Positions 1 through 4,563 are shown, numbered from the stretch's first letter. The stretch is 5,104 bases of DNA from Thermoplasmatota archaeon (GCA_018334795.1 JAGXLH010000112.1:1-5104); one strand, 5' to 3'. Notes: generated by a model not told the origin, from the sequence alone. Translations and numbers: made by a program.

Positions 1-95
1 TCTTTTATTTTTTGTTTGATATGTGTTTGTTCACTTTTGGGGATATGTTTCATTTCACTGATCGCTTGTTTTTCAATGAGAAGATGATACGTCAT
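1..95 (-). CDS. RelE/ParE-like toxin, N-terminal part only (cut by window edge)
   Basis: This is the first 31 codons of a gene that runs off the left edge of the window. Its ATG overlaps the antitoxin stop codon as ATGA (bases 95 to 92). The translation starts MTYHLLIEKQAISEMKHIP and continues with KSEQTHIKQKIK, with no stop. The pattern of a beta strand (YHLLIEKQA), then two amphipathic helices with a lysine- and proline-containing turn, matches the start of RelE-family mRNA interferases, which cleave mRNA in the ribosome. It resembles the start of the complete RelE protein at 3448-3756. The catalytic C-terminal half is outside the window, so activity cannot be judged. The four-base overlap with an antitoxin-like gene upstream is the strongest support. 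The family call is an inference from a short fragment. Confidence 0.72.
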   Translation of the reverse strand, partial: MTYHLLIEKQAISEMKHIPKSEQTHIKQKIK

Positions 96-289
96 CTGAA
101 AGCCTCGTCGAAATCGACGAATTCTCCGTTTTCCTTTCGTTGCTTAAGCATAGCAAGAAATTTTTCTTTTTTGTATGCTTCAATCATCTTTTGTAAAAGA
201 TCATCATAGGTTTGGCCTTTGTGACCAAGTTTTTTTAGCTTCATCAATGTTTCAGCGGTTACTGGGATTCTTTTTGTGGCATGAACCAT
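92..289 (-). CDS. Antitoxin of a RelBE/VapB-like type II toxin-antitoxin pair
   Basis: A 65-residue protein starting MVHATKRIPV. Residues 6-40 (KRIPVTAETLMKLKKL, then GQTYDDLLQKMIE) match a group of small archaeal antitoxins with a DNA-binding N-terminal half, often annotated as VapB-like or DUF7557. The charged C-terminal tail (KENGEFVDFDEAF, residues 52-64) is the kind of segment that wraps and blocks a toxin. The reading frame is open up to base 376, but I chose the ATG at 289: the family begins near this residue, and a palindromic operator lies immediately upstream at 295-321, inside the longer version. No Shine-Dalgarno site is visible, which fits a leaderless mRNA. The stop overlaps the start of a RelE-like toxin by four bases, so the two are probably co-translated. 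The pair likely represses its own promoter through the palindrome. Confidence 0.82.
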   Translation of the reverse strand: MVHATKRIPVTAETLMKLKKLGHKGQTYDDLLQKMIEAYKKEKFLAMLKQRKENGEFVDFDEAFR

Positions 290-294
290 ATATA

Positions 295-321
295 ATTGTA
301 AATGGTTTACAATATTTGTAA
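295..321. promoter_or_regulatory. Probable autoregulatory operator of the first TA operon
   Basis: ATTGTAAA (295-302), TGG, TTTACAAT (306-313) is a perfect 8-bp inverted repeat with a 3-bp spacer. A third half-site, TTGTAA (316-321), pairs with TTACAA (307-312) to make a second, overlapping inverted repeat. Half-site centres are about 9-11 bp apart, so they lie on one face of the helix. The site ends 5 bp before the antitoxin ATG and covers the place where a TATA element and start site for a leaderless mRNA would lie. Binding here by the antitoxin is inferred. Confidence 0.65.
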
Positions 322-388
322 TTTTTGATTGACAAGCTTTGGACGATTGTAATAGGATCTTATCAGGTTTCATCAAAATTAAGAAAAC

Positions 389-402
389 CAGGTTAACACC
401 TG
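389..402. repeat. Short palindrome CAGGT-TAAC-ACCTG
   Basis: A 14-bp inverted repeat with 5-bp arms lies between the first TA operon and the nucleotidyltransferase remnant. It resembles the CAGGTGA-A-TCACCTG palindrome at 1291-1305, next to repeat copy 1. No function can be assigned, and arms of this length can arise by chance. Confidence 0.35.
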
Positions 403-455
403 CTCTACTTACATATCAACGAGCTATGAATCTTTTTTTTTACCTACCAAGTTAA

Positions 456-698
456 CTACATGATCAAAAGAAACTATCTCATCCTTATTCTCATTTCAAT
501 TGCCATGTTTCAACATTATTTTTTCACTCTGATCCTCCATTTCATCTGACTAGTTTGAATGGCAAACGATGGCTGTTAGGAGGATGGGCAGTATATTTTA
601 CCATAAATGAAATCTTTAAACAAAAGAAGAAACGAGATTACATTGGCTCACAAGGTATCAATATTGGTTTTTCTCTTTTTCCGATGATGATTCTGTAA
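456..698 (+). pseudogene. Decayed nucleotidyltransferase gene remnant
   Basis: The frame open from 456 to the TAA at 696-698 has no usable start codon but encodes a recognisable block: LNGKRWLLGGWAVYF (codons 555-599), TINEIFKQKKKRDYIGS (600-650), then QGINIGF. This matches archaeal nucleotidyltransferase-fold proteins in which GGWAVY is the glycine signature and the following S-x-D-I-D-x-G carries the catalytic aspartates. Here the aspartate pair reads G-I-N, so both key acidic residues appear lost. The frame then runs into unrelated sequence and stops after about 10 codons, where a typical gene would continue for well over 100. It converges tail to tail on the hicA remnant, with only 19 bp between the two. 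I read it as a relic of an AbiEii-like or related TA toxin, the only TA-type sequence on the plus strand. The family call rests on the motif and its spacing; the exact subfamily is uncertain. Confidence 0.68.
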
Positions 699-717
699 TC
701 ATATCTGTTTTTGTTTT

Positions 718-946
718 TCACTTGTATTTTAAAAATTCTTCTCTAGAAATTCCTAAATCTTTTTTAATAATCTTATTAAGAAGATCTCTATCGATTTTTT
801 CACCAGGATGAATCGGTACAATTGTTGTTCTCCCATCAGCATGTTTTAAAAAAACATGGCTTCCCTTCTGCCGAATTGCTCTAAAACCGATCTTTTGTAA
901 AATGACAATGAGTTCTCTTCAAAGATAAAACAGGTAATGATGACAT
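718..946 (-). pseudogene. hicA: HicA-type mRNA interferase toxin, frameshifted
   Basis: The gene starts with ATG at 946, one base after the hicB stop, and encodes MSSLPVLSL before the frame breaks; that frame stops at 883-881 after 21 codons. In the next frame a full HicA body follows: RELIVILQKIGFRAIRQ, KGSHVFLKHADGRTTIVPIH, PGEKIDRDLLNKIIKKDLG, ISREEFLKYK, then TGA at 718-720. The length, 229 bases, is one more than a whole number of codons. Removing one base from the TT at 918-919 (AA on the coding strand) restores an ordinary 75-residue protein reading LPVLSLRELI. The KGSHV motif holds the catalytic histidine of HicA, a small double-stranded-RNA-binding-fold RNase that cleaves mRNA, and it is intact. 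No start codon in the restored frame would rescue it, so the toxin is probably inactive, unless the extra base is a sequencing error or is bypassed. Confidence 0.88.
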
Positions 947-947
947 A

Positions 948-1157
948 TTAGACCGCGATTTTTTGCACACCAACAAATTTTTTCATAACCTTAACCGGTT
1001 TTTCTTGAGATTCGAGAAAAAGTGTTATTGCTTCTTTGGTCCGTTTTATGAGTTCATCCATGGATTTTGCTTGTGTATGACAACCAGGTAGCTCGATGAC
1101 CTCTGAGATAAAATAGCCATCTTCTCCTTGTTCTATAATAATGTTAAAATCCCTCAT
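948..1157 (-). CDS. hicB: HicB-like antitoxin
   Basis: A 69-residue protein with the HicB partial RNase H-like fold: MRDFNIIIEQGEDGYFISEV (strands 1 and 2), then IELPGCHTQAKSMDELIKRT, where the LPGC-x-T-x-A-x-S-x-DE stretch (residues 23-35) is the family signature, followed by a helix KEAITLFLES. It lacks the C-terminal helix-turn-helix or ribbon-helix-helix domain of longer HicB proteins, so it may neutralise the toxin without being a strong DNA binder. It precedes hicA with a single base between stop and start, so the two are one operon in antitoxin-first order. The start is fixed by a TATA box at 1182-1189, centred about 28 bases upstream. The partner toxin is frameshifted, so this antitoxin may now be an orphan or may still counter related HicA toxins elsewhere. 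Confidence 0.93.
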   Translation of the reverse strand: MRDFNIIIEQGEDGYFISEVIELPGCHTQAKSMDELIKRTKEAITLFLESQEKPVKVMKKFVGVQKIAV

Positions 1158-1181
1158 TGGTTATAATTTAGCTTTCAAGAC

Positions 1182-1189
1182 TATATAAA
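1182..1189 (-). promoter_or_regulatory. Archaeal TATA box for hicBA
   Basis: Read on the minus strand this is TTTATATA, a near-consensus archaeal TATA box, preceded by an A-rich stretch that could serve as the TFB recognition element. Its centre is about 28 bases before the hicB ATG (1157), placing the transcription start within a few bases of the start codon. The mRNA is therefore expected to be leaderless or nearly so. Confidence 0.8.
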
Positions 1190-1290
1190 TGTTTTTAACA
1201 AGGTTAATAGAATTTTTCCTTTGCCTCTTTAATGAGATTAACAAAGAGTGATAATCTGCTCTCCCATGACCTTTTATCTGGCACGTTTCG

Positions 1291-1305
1291 CAGGTGAATC
1301 ACCTG
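1291..1305. repeat. Perfect palindrome CAGGTGA-A-TCACCTG
   Basis: Seven-bp arms around one central base abut repeat copy 1. In copies 2 and 3 the matching position carries the GTCAACAG arm instead, so this palindrome marks the point where copy 1 departs from the other copies. It could be a protein-binding site or a recombination scar; neither is shown. Confidence 0.5.
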
Positions 1306-1338
1306 ACACCGTTTGCACGTAATTGACCAGACGAGTTT
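1305..1338 (-). repeat. Dispersed module-boundary repeat, copy 1
   Basis: These 34 bases are identical to 3291-3324 (copy 2). On the minus strand the core reads CTCGTCTGGTCAATTACGTG followed by CAAACGGTGTC. Weaker similarity extends to about 1348 (minus-strand CAAATC-CAC before the core). The left part of copies 2 and 3, with the GTTAAAGTCAAC arm, is missing here. The copy sits between the end of abiEii and the hicB promoter, in the same orientation as the other copies. Confidence 0.88.
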
Positions 1339-1370
1339 TGTGGATTTGTTTGGGAAAACTGACGAAGATT

Positions 1371-1390
1371 GCGAGGTTTGCTCGCGAGGT
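1371..1390. repeat. Small hairpin and direct repeat in the abiE-hicBA gap
   Basis: GCGAG (1371-1375), GTTTG, CTCGC (1381-1385) is a 5-bp inverted repeat, and GCGAGGT occurs twice (1371-1377 and 1384-1390). They lie in a locally GC-richer stretch between repeat copy 1 and the abiEii terminator. The overlapping open frames here, on both strands, give low-complexity proteins rich in His, Ser, Pro and Asn and are unlikely to be genes. The stretch may be part of a non-coding element. Confidence 0.35.
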
Positions 1391-1586
1391 GATGGTGGTG
1401 GTAGCTTGTATAGTGAGAAGGGTTTTTTTGCGTCTGGTGAAGTGGATGGTTTTCTTCTACTACATATACTGTTTTTATAAGAGAAAAATTGGGCATAGTT
1501 TTTTCTAGAGAAATAAAGAGTATTATTAGATAACTTCCTATTTTCACTGGTAATTATCACTACGGGGAATATGTCACATTTCATTT

Positions 1587-1600
1587 AAAAAATAAAAAAA
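1587..1600 (-). terminator. Poly-T terminator of the abiE operon
   Basis: On the minus strand the tract is TTTTTTTATTTTTT, starting 5 bases after the abiEii TAA stop (1606-1608). There is no stem before it, which fits the T-tract termination used by archaeal RNA polymerase. Confidence 0.7.
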
Positions 1601-1605
1601 TTTGG

Positions 1606-2367
1606 TTAAAGGATTCTTTTTAAGAATAATATTACTTCATCAAATACATCGGATACTGGTGGTAATGGTGATAATTGATGTTGTAAAGATCCGCTCCATG
1701 CTTTTTCATAATGAACTCTTCGAGATATTAACTCATAAATATCTGGTTCTACACTCTTCATTTCGCACTTCCTCTGAAATAAGGAGGTATCCGGAGTTAT
1801 GGTTTTATGTAAATACCAAACATCGTAAAGATCTCTAGGTCGCGTTCGTTCGAAAAGGGATCTCATTTTTTCAGCAAACATTTCTTCCAAAGAGTATACC
1901 ATGATATGGTCATCAATGATATCTGAATATGGATGAATGATTTTTTTCTTTTGAACCTGATGAAGCAAAACTTCATTTTCATGTTTAGTAACATCTATTT
2001 TTATTTTTAGTGGATCACCTGTTATTCTTGATATTCGAAAATAAATATGGAAGGTGTACCCATTTAGTACTTCTTCAGCTTTTATCTTGTCTAAAAACAA
2101 GATTCCACTTGCGTTTCTTGCCCTCTTTATCGCTTTTCTTATATTTTGCTTTACTTCGTTAACATTACCTGTTTCAAGTTGGGTAAAGTCCAGATCATCA
2201 GAGAAACGATAATTTTCAACATATGCTTTTCGAATTGCTGTTCCCCCTTTGAACGCCATTGTTGGTAGTTGTGAAAGTAACCAGCTTTGAGCGTAATCTC
2301 TTTCAATGGAGCTCAATGGTACTTTGAATAATCGTGCTTTTTCTTTAAATTCAATTTTAGAAATCAT
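1606..2367 (-). CDS. abiEii: AbiEii-family nucleotidyltransferase toxin
   Basis: A 253-residue protein of usual length for the AbiEii/AbiGii family (DUF1814). The motifs appear in order: KGGTAIRK at 40-47 (nucleotide-binding glycine motif), FSDDLDF at 55-61 (paired catalytic acids), KIKIDVT at 121-127 (third acidic position), and AEKMRSLFERTRPRDLYDVW from 165, whose lysine and RDLYD are the conserved C-terminal block. All expected catalytic residues are present, so it looks functional. Family members are toxins of type IV TA systems first known from phage abortive infection; AbiEii binds GTP, and the related MenT toxins add nucleotides to tRNA. The target here is not known. The start overlaps the abiEi stop as ATGA (2367-2364), so its translation is coupled to the antitoxin. 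A poly-T terminator follows directly. Confidence 0.95.
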   Translation of the reverse strand: MISKIEFKEKARLFKVPLSSIERDYAQSWLLSQLPTMAFKGGTAIRKAYVENYRFSDDLDFTQLETGNVNEVKQNIRKAIKRARNASGILFLDKIKAEEVLNGYTFHIYFRISRITGDPLKIKIDVTKHENEVLLHQVQKKKIIHPYSDIIDDHIMVYSLEEMFAEKMRSLFERTRPRDLYDVWYLHKTITPDTSLFQRKCEMKSVEPDIYELISRRVHYEKAWSGSLQHQLSPLPPVSDVFDEVILFLKRIL

Positions 2368-3110
2368 TCAGGATTACCTATATCTTCATTAATGATAAGA
2401 TGCCATTTCGAATCAAGTTGGTTATTTTTTGGAAGCATTGTATCTAATTTGAGGTAATTTTTTGTTTGTATCTTAGGAAGATCAATGGGAATCTGTAAAC
2501 GATCGCAGATATATCCAAGTCTTCTAATAACACCTGAATTATGAATTCTCTTTGCGTATTCAACAAGAATGTTTTTATCATATTCTTCAGAACGGATGGC
2601 TTTTGCTATCTCGATTATTCCTCCCGCATGTTGTGGTTTATCGAGACAATCGATTATTGTTTTCTCTGGATTGGTCAAACGTATTCTTATATCCTCGAAC
2701 CATGCGTCGTCTACACCGAATATCTTTTCTTCTTTAAGCCGGATGATTTTATAAGCAATATCAAAAATGGTGAGTTGCTGATGTTTTTTTCGTGATGTTG
2801 TTTGAATGAACACGGTACGTGGGATTTGTTCAGTAAAGCCATGATGATGTAATGCTGACCAGTATGATATGATGCACGGACGGACGAGCATTGATCCGAG
2901 AACAAATTCATGTAACGTATATTTTCCTTTTTTTGTTCCCAGTGGTATAACCATGTATTTTCCTTTTTCTATTCTTTCGATCCATCCGTTTTTTTCCCAT
3001 CGTGAAAGGATAACTTTAAGAACGTCTTTTTTTGTATTGCTAAGACGTTTTACATCTTCTATAGTAAATATTTTCATTTTGGATAGTTCATCCAATAAAT
3101 TATTTCTCAT
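2364..3110 (-). CDS. abiEi: AbiEi-like antitoxin / transcriptional regulator
   Basis: A 248-residue protein from the chosen start MRNNLLDELS. Residues 13-56 form a winged helix (KIFTIEDVKRLSNTKKDVLK, then VILSRWEKNGWIERIEKGKY), followed by the AbiEi effector region: SYWSALHHHGFTEQIPRTV (82-100) and TNPEKTIIDCLDKPQHAGG (146-164), both typical of this antitoxin family. AbiEi counters AbiEii and represses the operon through its N-terminal domain. The ATG at 3110 is preferred over the in-frame ATG at 3116, because GGTGA at 3117-3121 lies 6 bases before the former and directly abuts the latter. The gene leads the abiE operon and overlaps the toxin by four bases. The C-terminal part, after about residue 205, is less typical and may be lineage-specific. 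Confidence 0.92.
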   Translation of the reverse strand: MRNNLLDELSKMKIFTIEDVKRLSNTKKDVLKVILSRWEKNGWIERIEKGKYMVIPLGTKKGKYTLHEFVLGSMLVRPCIISYWSALHHHGFTEQIPRTVFIQTTSRKKHQQLTIFDIAYKIIRLKEEKIFGVDDAWFEDIRIRLTNPEKTIIDCLDKPQHAGGIIEIAKAIRSEEYDKNILVEYAKRIHNSGVIRRLGYICDRLQIPIDLPKIQTKNYLKLDTMLPKNNQLDSKWHLIINEDIGNPE

Positions 3111-3116
3111 TAACAT

Positions 3117-3121
3117 TCACC
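3117..3121 (-). promoter_or_regulatory. Ribosome-binding site of abiEi
   Basis: GGTGA on the minus strand complements the 3' end of archaeal 16S rRNA and lies 6 bases before the ATG at 3110. It touches the alternative ATG at 3116, so it decides for the shorter protein. Together with the TATA-like element further upstream, it implies an mRNA with a leader, unlike hicB. Confidence 0.6.
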
Positions 3122-3159
3122 ATAATGAACAATAATGTTTACTTTGGTGTATGTAATTG

Positions 3160-3171
3160 AGATTATTTAAG
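3160..3171 (-). promoter_or_regulatory. TATA-like element of the abiE operon
   Basis: The minus strand reads TTAAATAATCTC. A TATA box centred near 3165 would start transcription around 3139, giving a leader of roughly 29 bases that contains the GGTGA site. The match to consensus is moderate, and AT-rich sequence makes such matches common. Confidence 0.45.
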
Positions 3172-3253
3172 GCTTGCGTGTCCATTTAAAAGAAGGGAGC
3201 AAGTGGATGTGAGATGAACTACATACTTAATGAGATGAGAAATACATTTGTTC

Positions 3254-3324
3254 CTCTCTTATTTTTTGATTGATCTTGTTAAAGTCAACAGACACCGTTT
3301 GCACGTAATTGACCAGACGAGTTT
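3254..3324 (-). repeat. Dispersed module-boundary repeat, copy 2
   Basis: This is the longest copy. Its right 34 bases are identical to copy 1 (1305-1338). Its left part, from CTCTCTTA through GATTGAT and TTGTTAAAGTCAACAG, matches copy 3 with only a C/T change and one extra T in a T-run. GTCAA (3284-3288) and TTGAC (3309-3313) are inverted arms 20 bases apart. It lies after the terminator of the second RelE gene and before the abiE promoter. Confidence 0.9.
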
Positions 3325-3392
3325 CGCGTTGATTTGGGTGATTTTTCTTCTGCTGGTGGATATATGTTTAATTATGCCATTACATCTAAATC

Positions 3393-3413
3393 AAAAAAAA
3401 CGTCAAAGAAAAA
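3393..3413 (-). terminator. T-tract terminator after the second RelE gene
   Basis: The minus strand carries T5 (3409-3413) and then T8 (3393-3400), beginning about 35 bases after the RelE stop codon. No strong stem precedes them. This fits archaeal T-tract termination and would separate the RelE operon from repeat copy 2 and abiE. Confidence 0.55.
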
Positions 3414-3447
3414 TAATATTGATAAGTTTCTTTGTTTTTTTTGATAA

Positions 3448-3756
3448 CTATCGATTTTTCTGATATCCTTTTCCTCTACTAAAAAACATGGTAATAAAAA
3501 CTGTACGACTCTGCTTATCTATCTCATACACTAGTCTATATTTTCCCAATCGAACCCGGTATATTGATTCATTTTTTTTAGATATAAGTTTAATGTCCAT
3601 ATTAGGACGTTTGTTATACGGATCAATTTTTAATCCATCGATTGTTTTTTGTATTTTAGATAAAACTGATTTATCTCCACTTTTAAGTACTTTCTTAACA
3701 TCTTTTAAAAAATCCTTACTCTGAAGAATCTTGAAATGAGAAGATTTTCTATTCAA
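3448..3756 (-). CDS. RelE/ParE-family toxin (mRNA interferase type)
   Basis: A 102-residue protein of normal length for RelE. It has an N-terminal strand (SSHFKILQSKDFLKDV), two basic helices (to about residue 42), and the hallmark C-terminal sheet YRVRLGKYRLVYEID at residues 66-80, followed by FITMFFSRGKGYQ (87-99). The arginines and lysine of RVRLGKYR and the terminal RGKGY carry the positions used for mRNA binding and cleavage in RelE, and they are present, so it is probably active. The start is TTG at 3756, since no ATG or GTG lies near the N-terminus and a strong GAGGAGAG site precedes it. The gene follows its antitoxin by 14 bases. Toxin-antitoxin pairing follows from order and coupling. 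The RelE call is firm; the exact subfamily is not. Confidence 0.92.
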   Translation of the reverse strand: MNRKSSHFKILQSKDFLKDVKKVLKSGDKSVLSKIQKTIDGLKIDPYNKRPNMDIKLISKKNESIYRVRLGKYRLVYEIDKQSRTVFITMFFSRGKGYQKNR

Positions 3757-3764
3757 TTTTAATT

Positions 3765-3772
3765 CTCTCCTC
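3765..3772 (-). promoter_or_regulatory. Shine-Dalgarno site deciding the TTG start of the RelE toxin
   Basis: GAGGAGAG on the minus strand overlaps the antitoxin TGA stop (3773-3771) and ends 8 bases before the TTG at 3756. A ribosome finishing the antitoxin would sit on this site, so toxin synthesis is likely coupled to antitoxin translation. The weak TTG start would keep toxin output below that of the antitoxin. Confidence 0.75.
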
Positions 3773-3998
3773 AGACCTTTGCTAACGCATCTTCTAAGCT
3801 ATCAGATTCAATAAAATCTTTAGATTTCATTTTACGCATTCTTTTTTTGTGTTCTTGAAGAATACGACGATAGAAATCTTTTTCTTCAACTATGTTCATG
3901 AATTCATTAAGAACATCATCAAAACTCATATTTCCATGTTTATAAAGAATGAGCTTTTCATATGTGTGACGGGTGACATTAATCGTTTTATAACTCAT
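3771..3998 (-). CDS. VapB-like antitoxin paired with RelE toxin
   Basis: A 75-residue protein starting MSYKTINVTRHTYEKLILYK and continuing GNMSFDDVLNEFMN. The M-x-x-KTI start and the S-F-x-D-V stretch match archaeal VapB-type antitoxins (PF02697-like). It also aligns with the antitoxin at 92-289: K(R/T)I-x-VT near the start, (T/S)(Y/F)DD(L/V)L in the middle, and an acidic tail (DSLEDALAKV here). The tail probably binds the toxin and the N-terminal part binds DNA. I chose the ATG at 3998 from the family start; an in-frame ATG at 4007 would add MIT and cannot be excluded. Both starts lie inside the palindromic operator at 3997-4031. VapB-type proteins are best known with PIN-domain toxins, but the partner here is RelE. 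Confidence 0.87.
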   Translation of the reverse strand: MSYKTINVTRHTYEKLILYKHGNMSFDDVLNEFMNIVEEKDFYRRILQEHKKRMRKMKSKDFIESDSLEDALAKV

Positions 3999-4031
3999 AG
4001 TTATCATAACTATTATAGTTATATTAACTAT
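3997..4031. promoter_or_regulatory. Tandem palindromic operator overlapping the antitoxin start
   Basis: There are two adjacent inverted repeats: ATAGTTAT-C-ATAACTAT (3997-4013) and ATAGTTA-TAT-TAACTAT (4015-4031). The four half-sites are spaced about 9-10 bp, as expected for cooperative binding by a small dimeric repressor. The first palindrome contains both candidate start codons (3998 and 4007), so bound repressor would block transcription initiation, and the same sequence in the mRNA could hide the start. AT-rich TATA-like stretches lie within or just upstream (about 4019-4040). Binding by the antitoxin is inferred. Confidence 0.72.
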
Positions 4032-4064
4032 TAATAATTTTCTATTGAATCGGCATTTTTTTTT

Positions 4065-4134
4065 CTCTCTTATTTTTGATTGATTTTGTTAAAGTCAACA
4101 GGCACCCTTGGCGCCTAATTGACCTGACGTTTTG
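4065..4134 (-). repeat. Dispersed module-boundary repeat, copy 3
   Basis: The left part is nearly identical to copy 2; the right part is diverged but collinear. The arms GTCAA (4094-4098) and TTGAC (4119-4123) enclose GGCACC (4101-4106), CTT and GGCGCC (4110-4115). Transcribed from the minus strand this folds as AGGUCAA with UUGACUU and GGCGCC with GGUGCC, each stem with one G-U pair, closed by a 3-base loop. It lies after the winged-helix gene and before the operator of the second RelE operon. Confidence 0.88.
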
Positions 4135-4191
4135 CATGAAAAAGTAGTTGGTAGTTGCCTGTTTGTTATGGTATCAGGATGCACAATTGTT

Positions 4192-4521
4192 TTAACTGGT
4201 AGAAATTTGAACTTCTTCTGAAAGAAATCGTTCACTCTGCTGCACAAGAAGAGCATCATATAACCGAATTAACTGTTTCACTGCTGTATTATCTTCATTG
4301 AGCTTGTACAGTTTCGCTCTTCCAATCTTTCTAGTATGAATAACAAATTCTAATCGGACTAATTGATCCCAAATCCGATGAAGCGTGGTCCAGCTGACAT
4401 GAGCATTTTCACTAATATCCGTTAGTGAATAATCTAGTCCTCTCCCCTCAATTAGAAAATCAAGTACGCGTATTACAGAGGAATCACCAAGTGCTTCTCG
4501 GAAAATAGTGGTTTCATTCAT
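4192..4521 (-). CDS. Winged-helix transcriptional regulator
   Basis: A 109-residue protein. Residues 14-25 (SSVIRVLDFLIE) form the first helix, 31-54 (YSLTDISENAHVSWTTLHRI, then WDQL) form a helix-turn-helix with recognition helix WTTLHRIWDQL, and 59-75 (FVIHTRKIGRAKLYKLN) form the wing. The C-terminal helix (VKQLIRLYDALLVQQSERFL) probably dimerises. The opening, ETTIFREALGDSSVIRVLDF, matches a small regulator family that I recall as common in archaea. No effector-binding domain or cysteine pair is seen, so there is no sign of ligand or metal sensing. The start at 4521 is supported by a TATA box 28 bases upstream. An 18-bp palindrome in the divergent promoter region is a candidate binding site, which would allow self-regulation and control of the plus-strand neighbour. 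Its target genes are not known. Confidence 0.88.
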   Translation of the reverse strand: MNETTIFREALGDSSVIRVLDFLIEGRGLDYSLTDISENAHVSWTTLHRIWDQLVRLEFVIHTRKIGRAKLYKLNEDNTAVKQLIRLYDALLVQQSERFLSEEVQISTS

Positions 4522-4545
4522 TACCTATTCTTATAAGAGTTAGCA

Positions 4546-4553
4546 TATATAAA
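4546..4553 (-). promoter_or_regulatory. Archaeal TATA box of the winged-helix gene
   Basis: The minus strand reads TTTATATA, centred about 28 bases before the ATG at 4521. The transcript should start within a few bases of the start codon. It is the same element, at the same spacing, as at hicB. Confidence 0.8.
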
Positions 4554-4563
4554 TCTTCTGTTT

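Noticed and set aside
290..376. 29-residue N-terminal extension of the first antitoxin
   Set aside because: The extension would be translated from the operator palindromes, and the family start is at the internal methionine (289).
460..549. Plus-strand 29-codon hydrophobic ORF starting at the ATG at 460
   Set aside because: It could be a tiny membrane peptide, but it overlaps the frame of the nucleotidyltransferase relic and has no promoter or ribosome site. It is more likely chance in AT-rich decayed sequence.
1204..1584. Minus-strand 126-codon open frame and the overlapping 82-codon frame at 1299-1547
   Set aside because: Both proteins are low-complexity (runs of His, Ser, Pro, Asn), run through the dispersed repeat, have no supporting start site, and resemble no family I know. 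The CKRC-like pair in the longer one lies inside the repeat and is not a convincing zinc site.
2541..3135. Plus-strand open frames antisense to abiEi
   Set aside because: They mirror the coding strand of a clear gene and give Phe/Ser/Ile-rich proteins without domains.
3488..3724. Plus-strand open frame antisense to the RelE toxin
   Set aside because: It is a shadow of the RelE frame with no start signal or family resemblance.
3254..4134. Classical integron attC sites
   Set aside because: The arrangement is suggestive, but the RYYYAAC and GTTRRRY core boxes are absent at the repeat ends: the closest, CTTTAAC and GTTAAAG, fail the consensus, and no integrase gene lies in the window.
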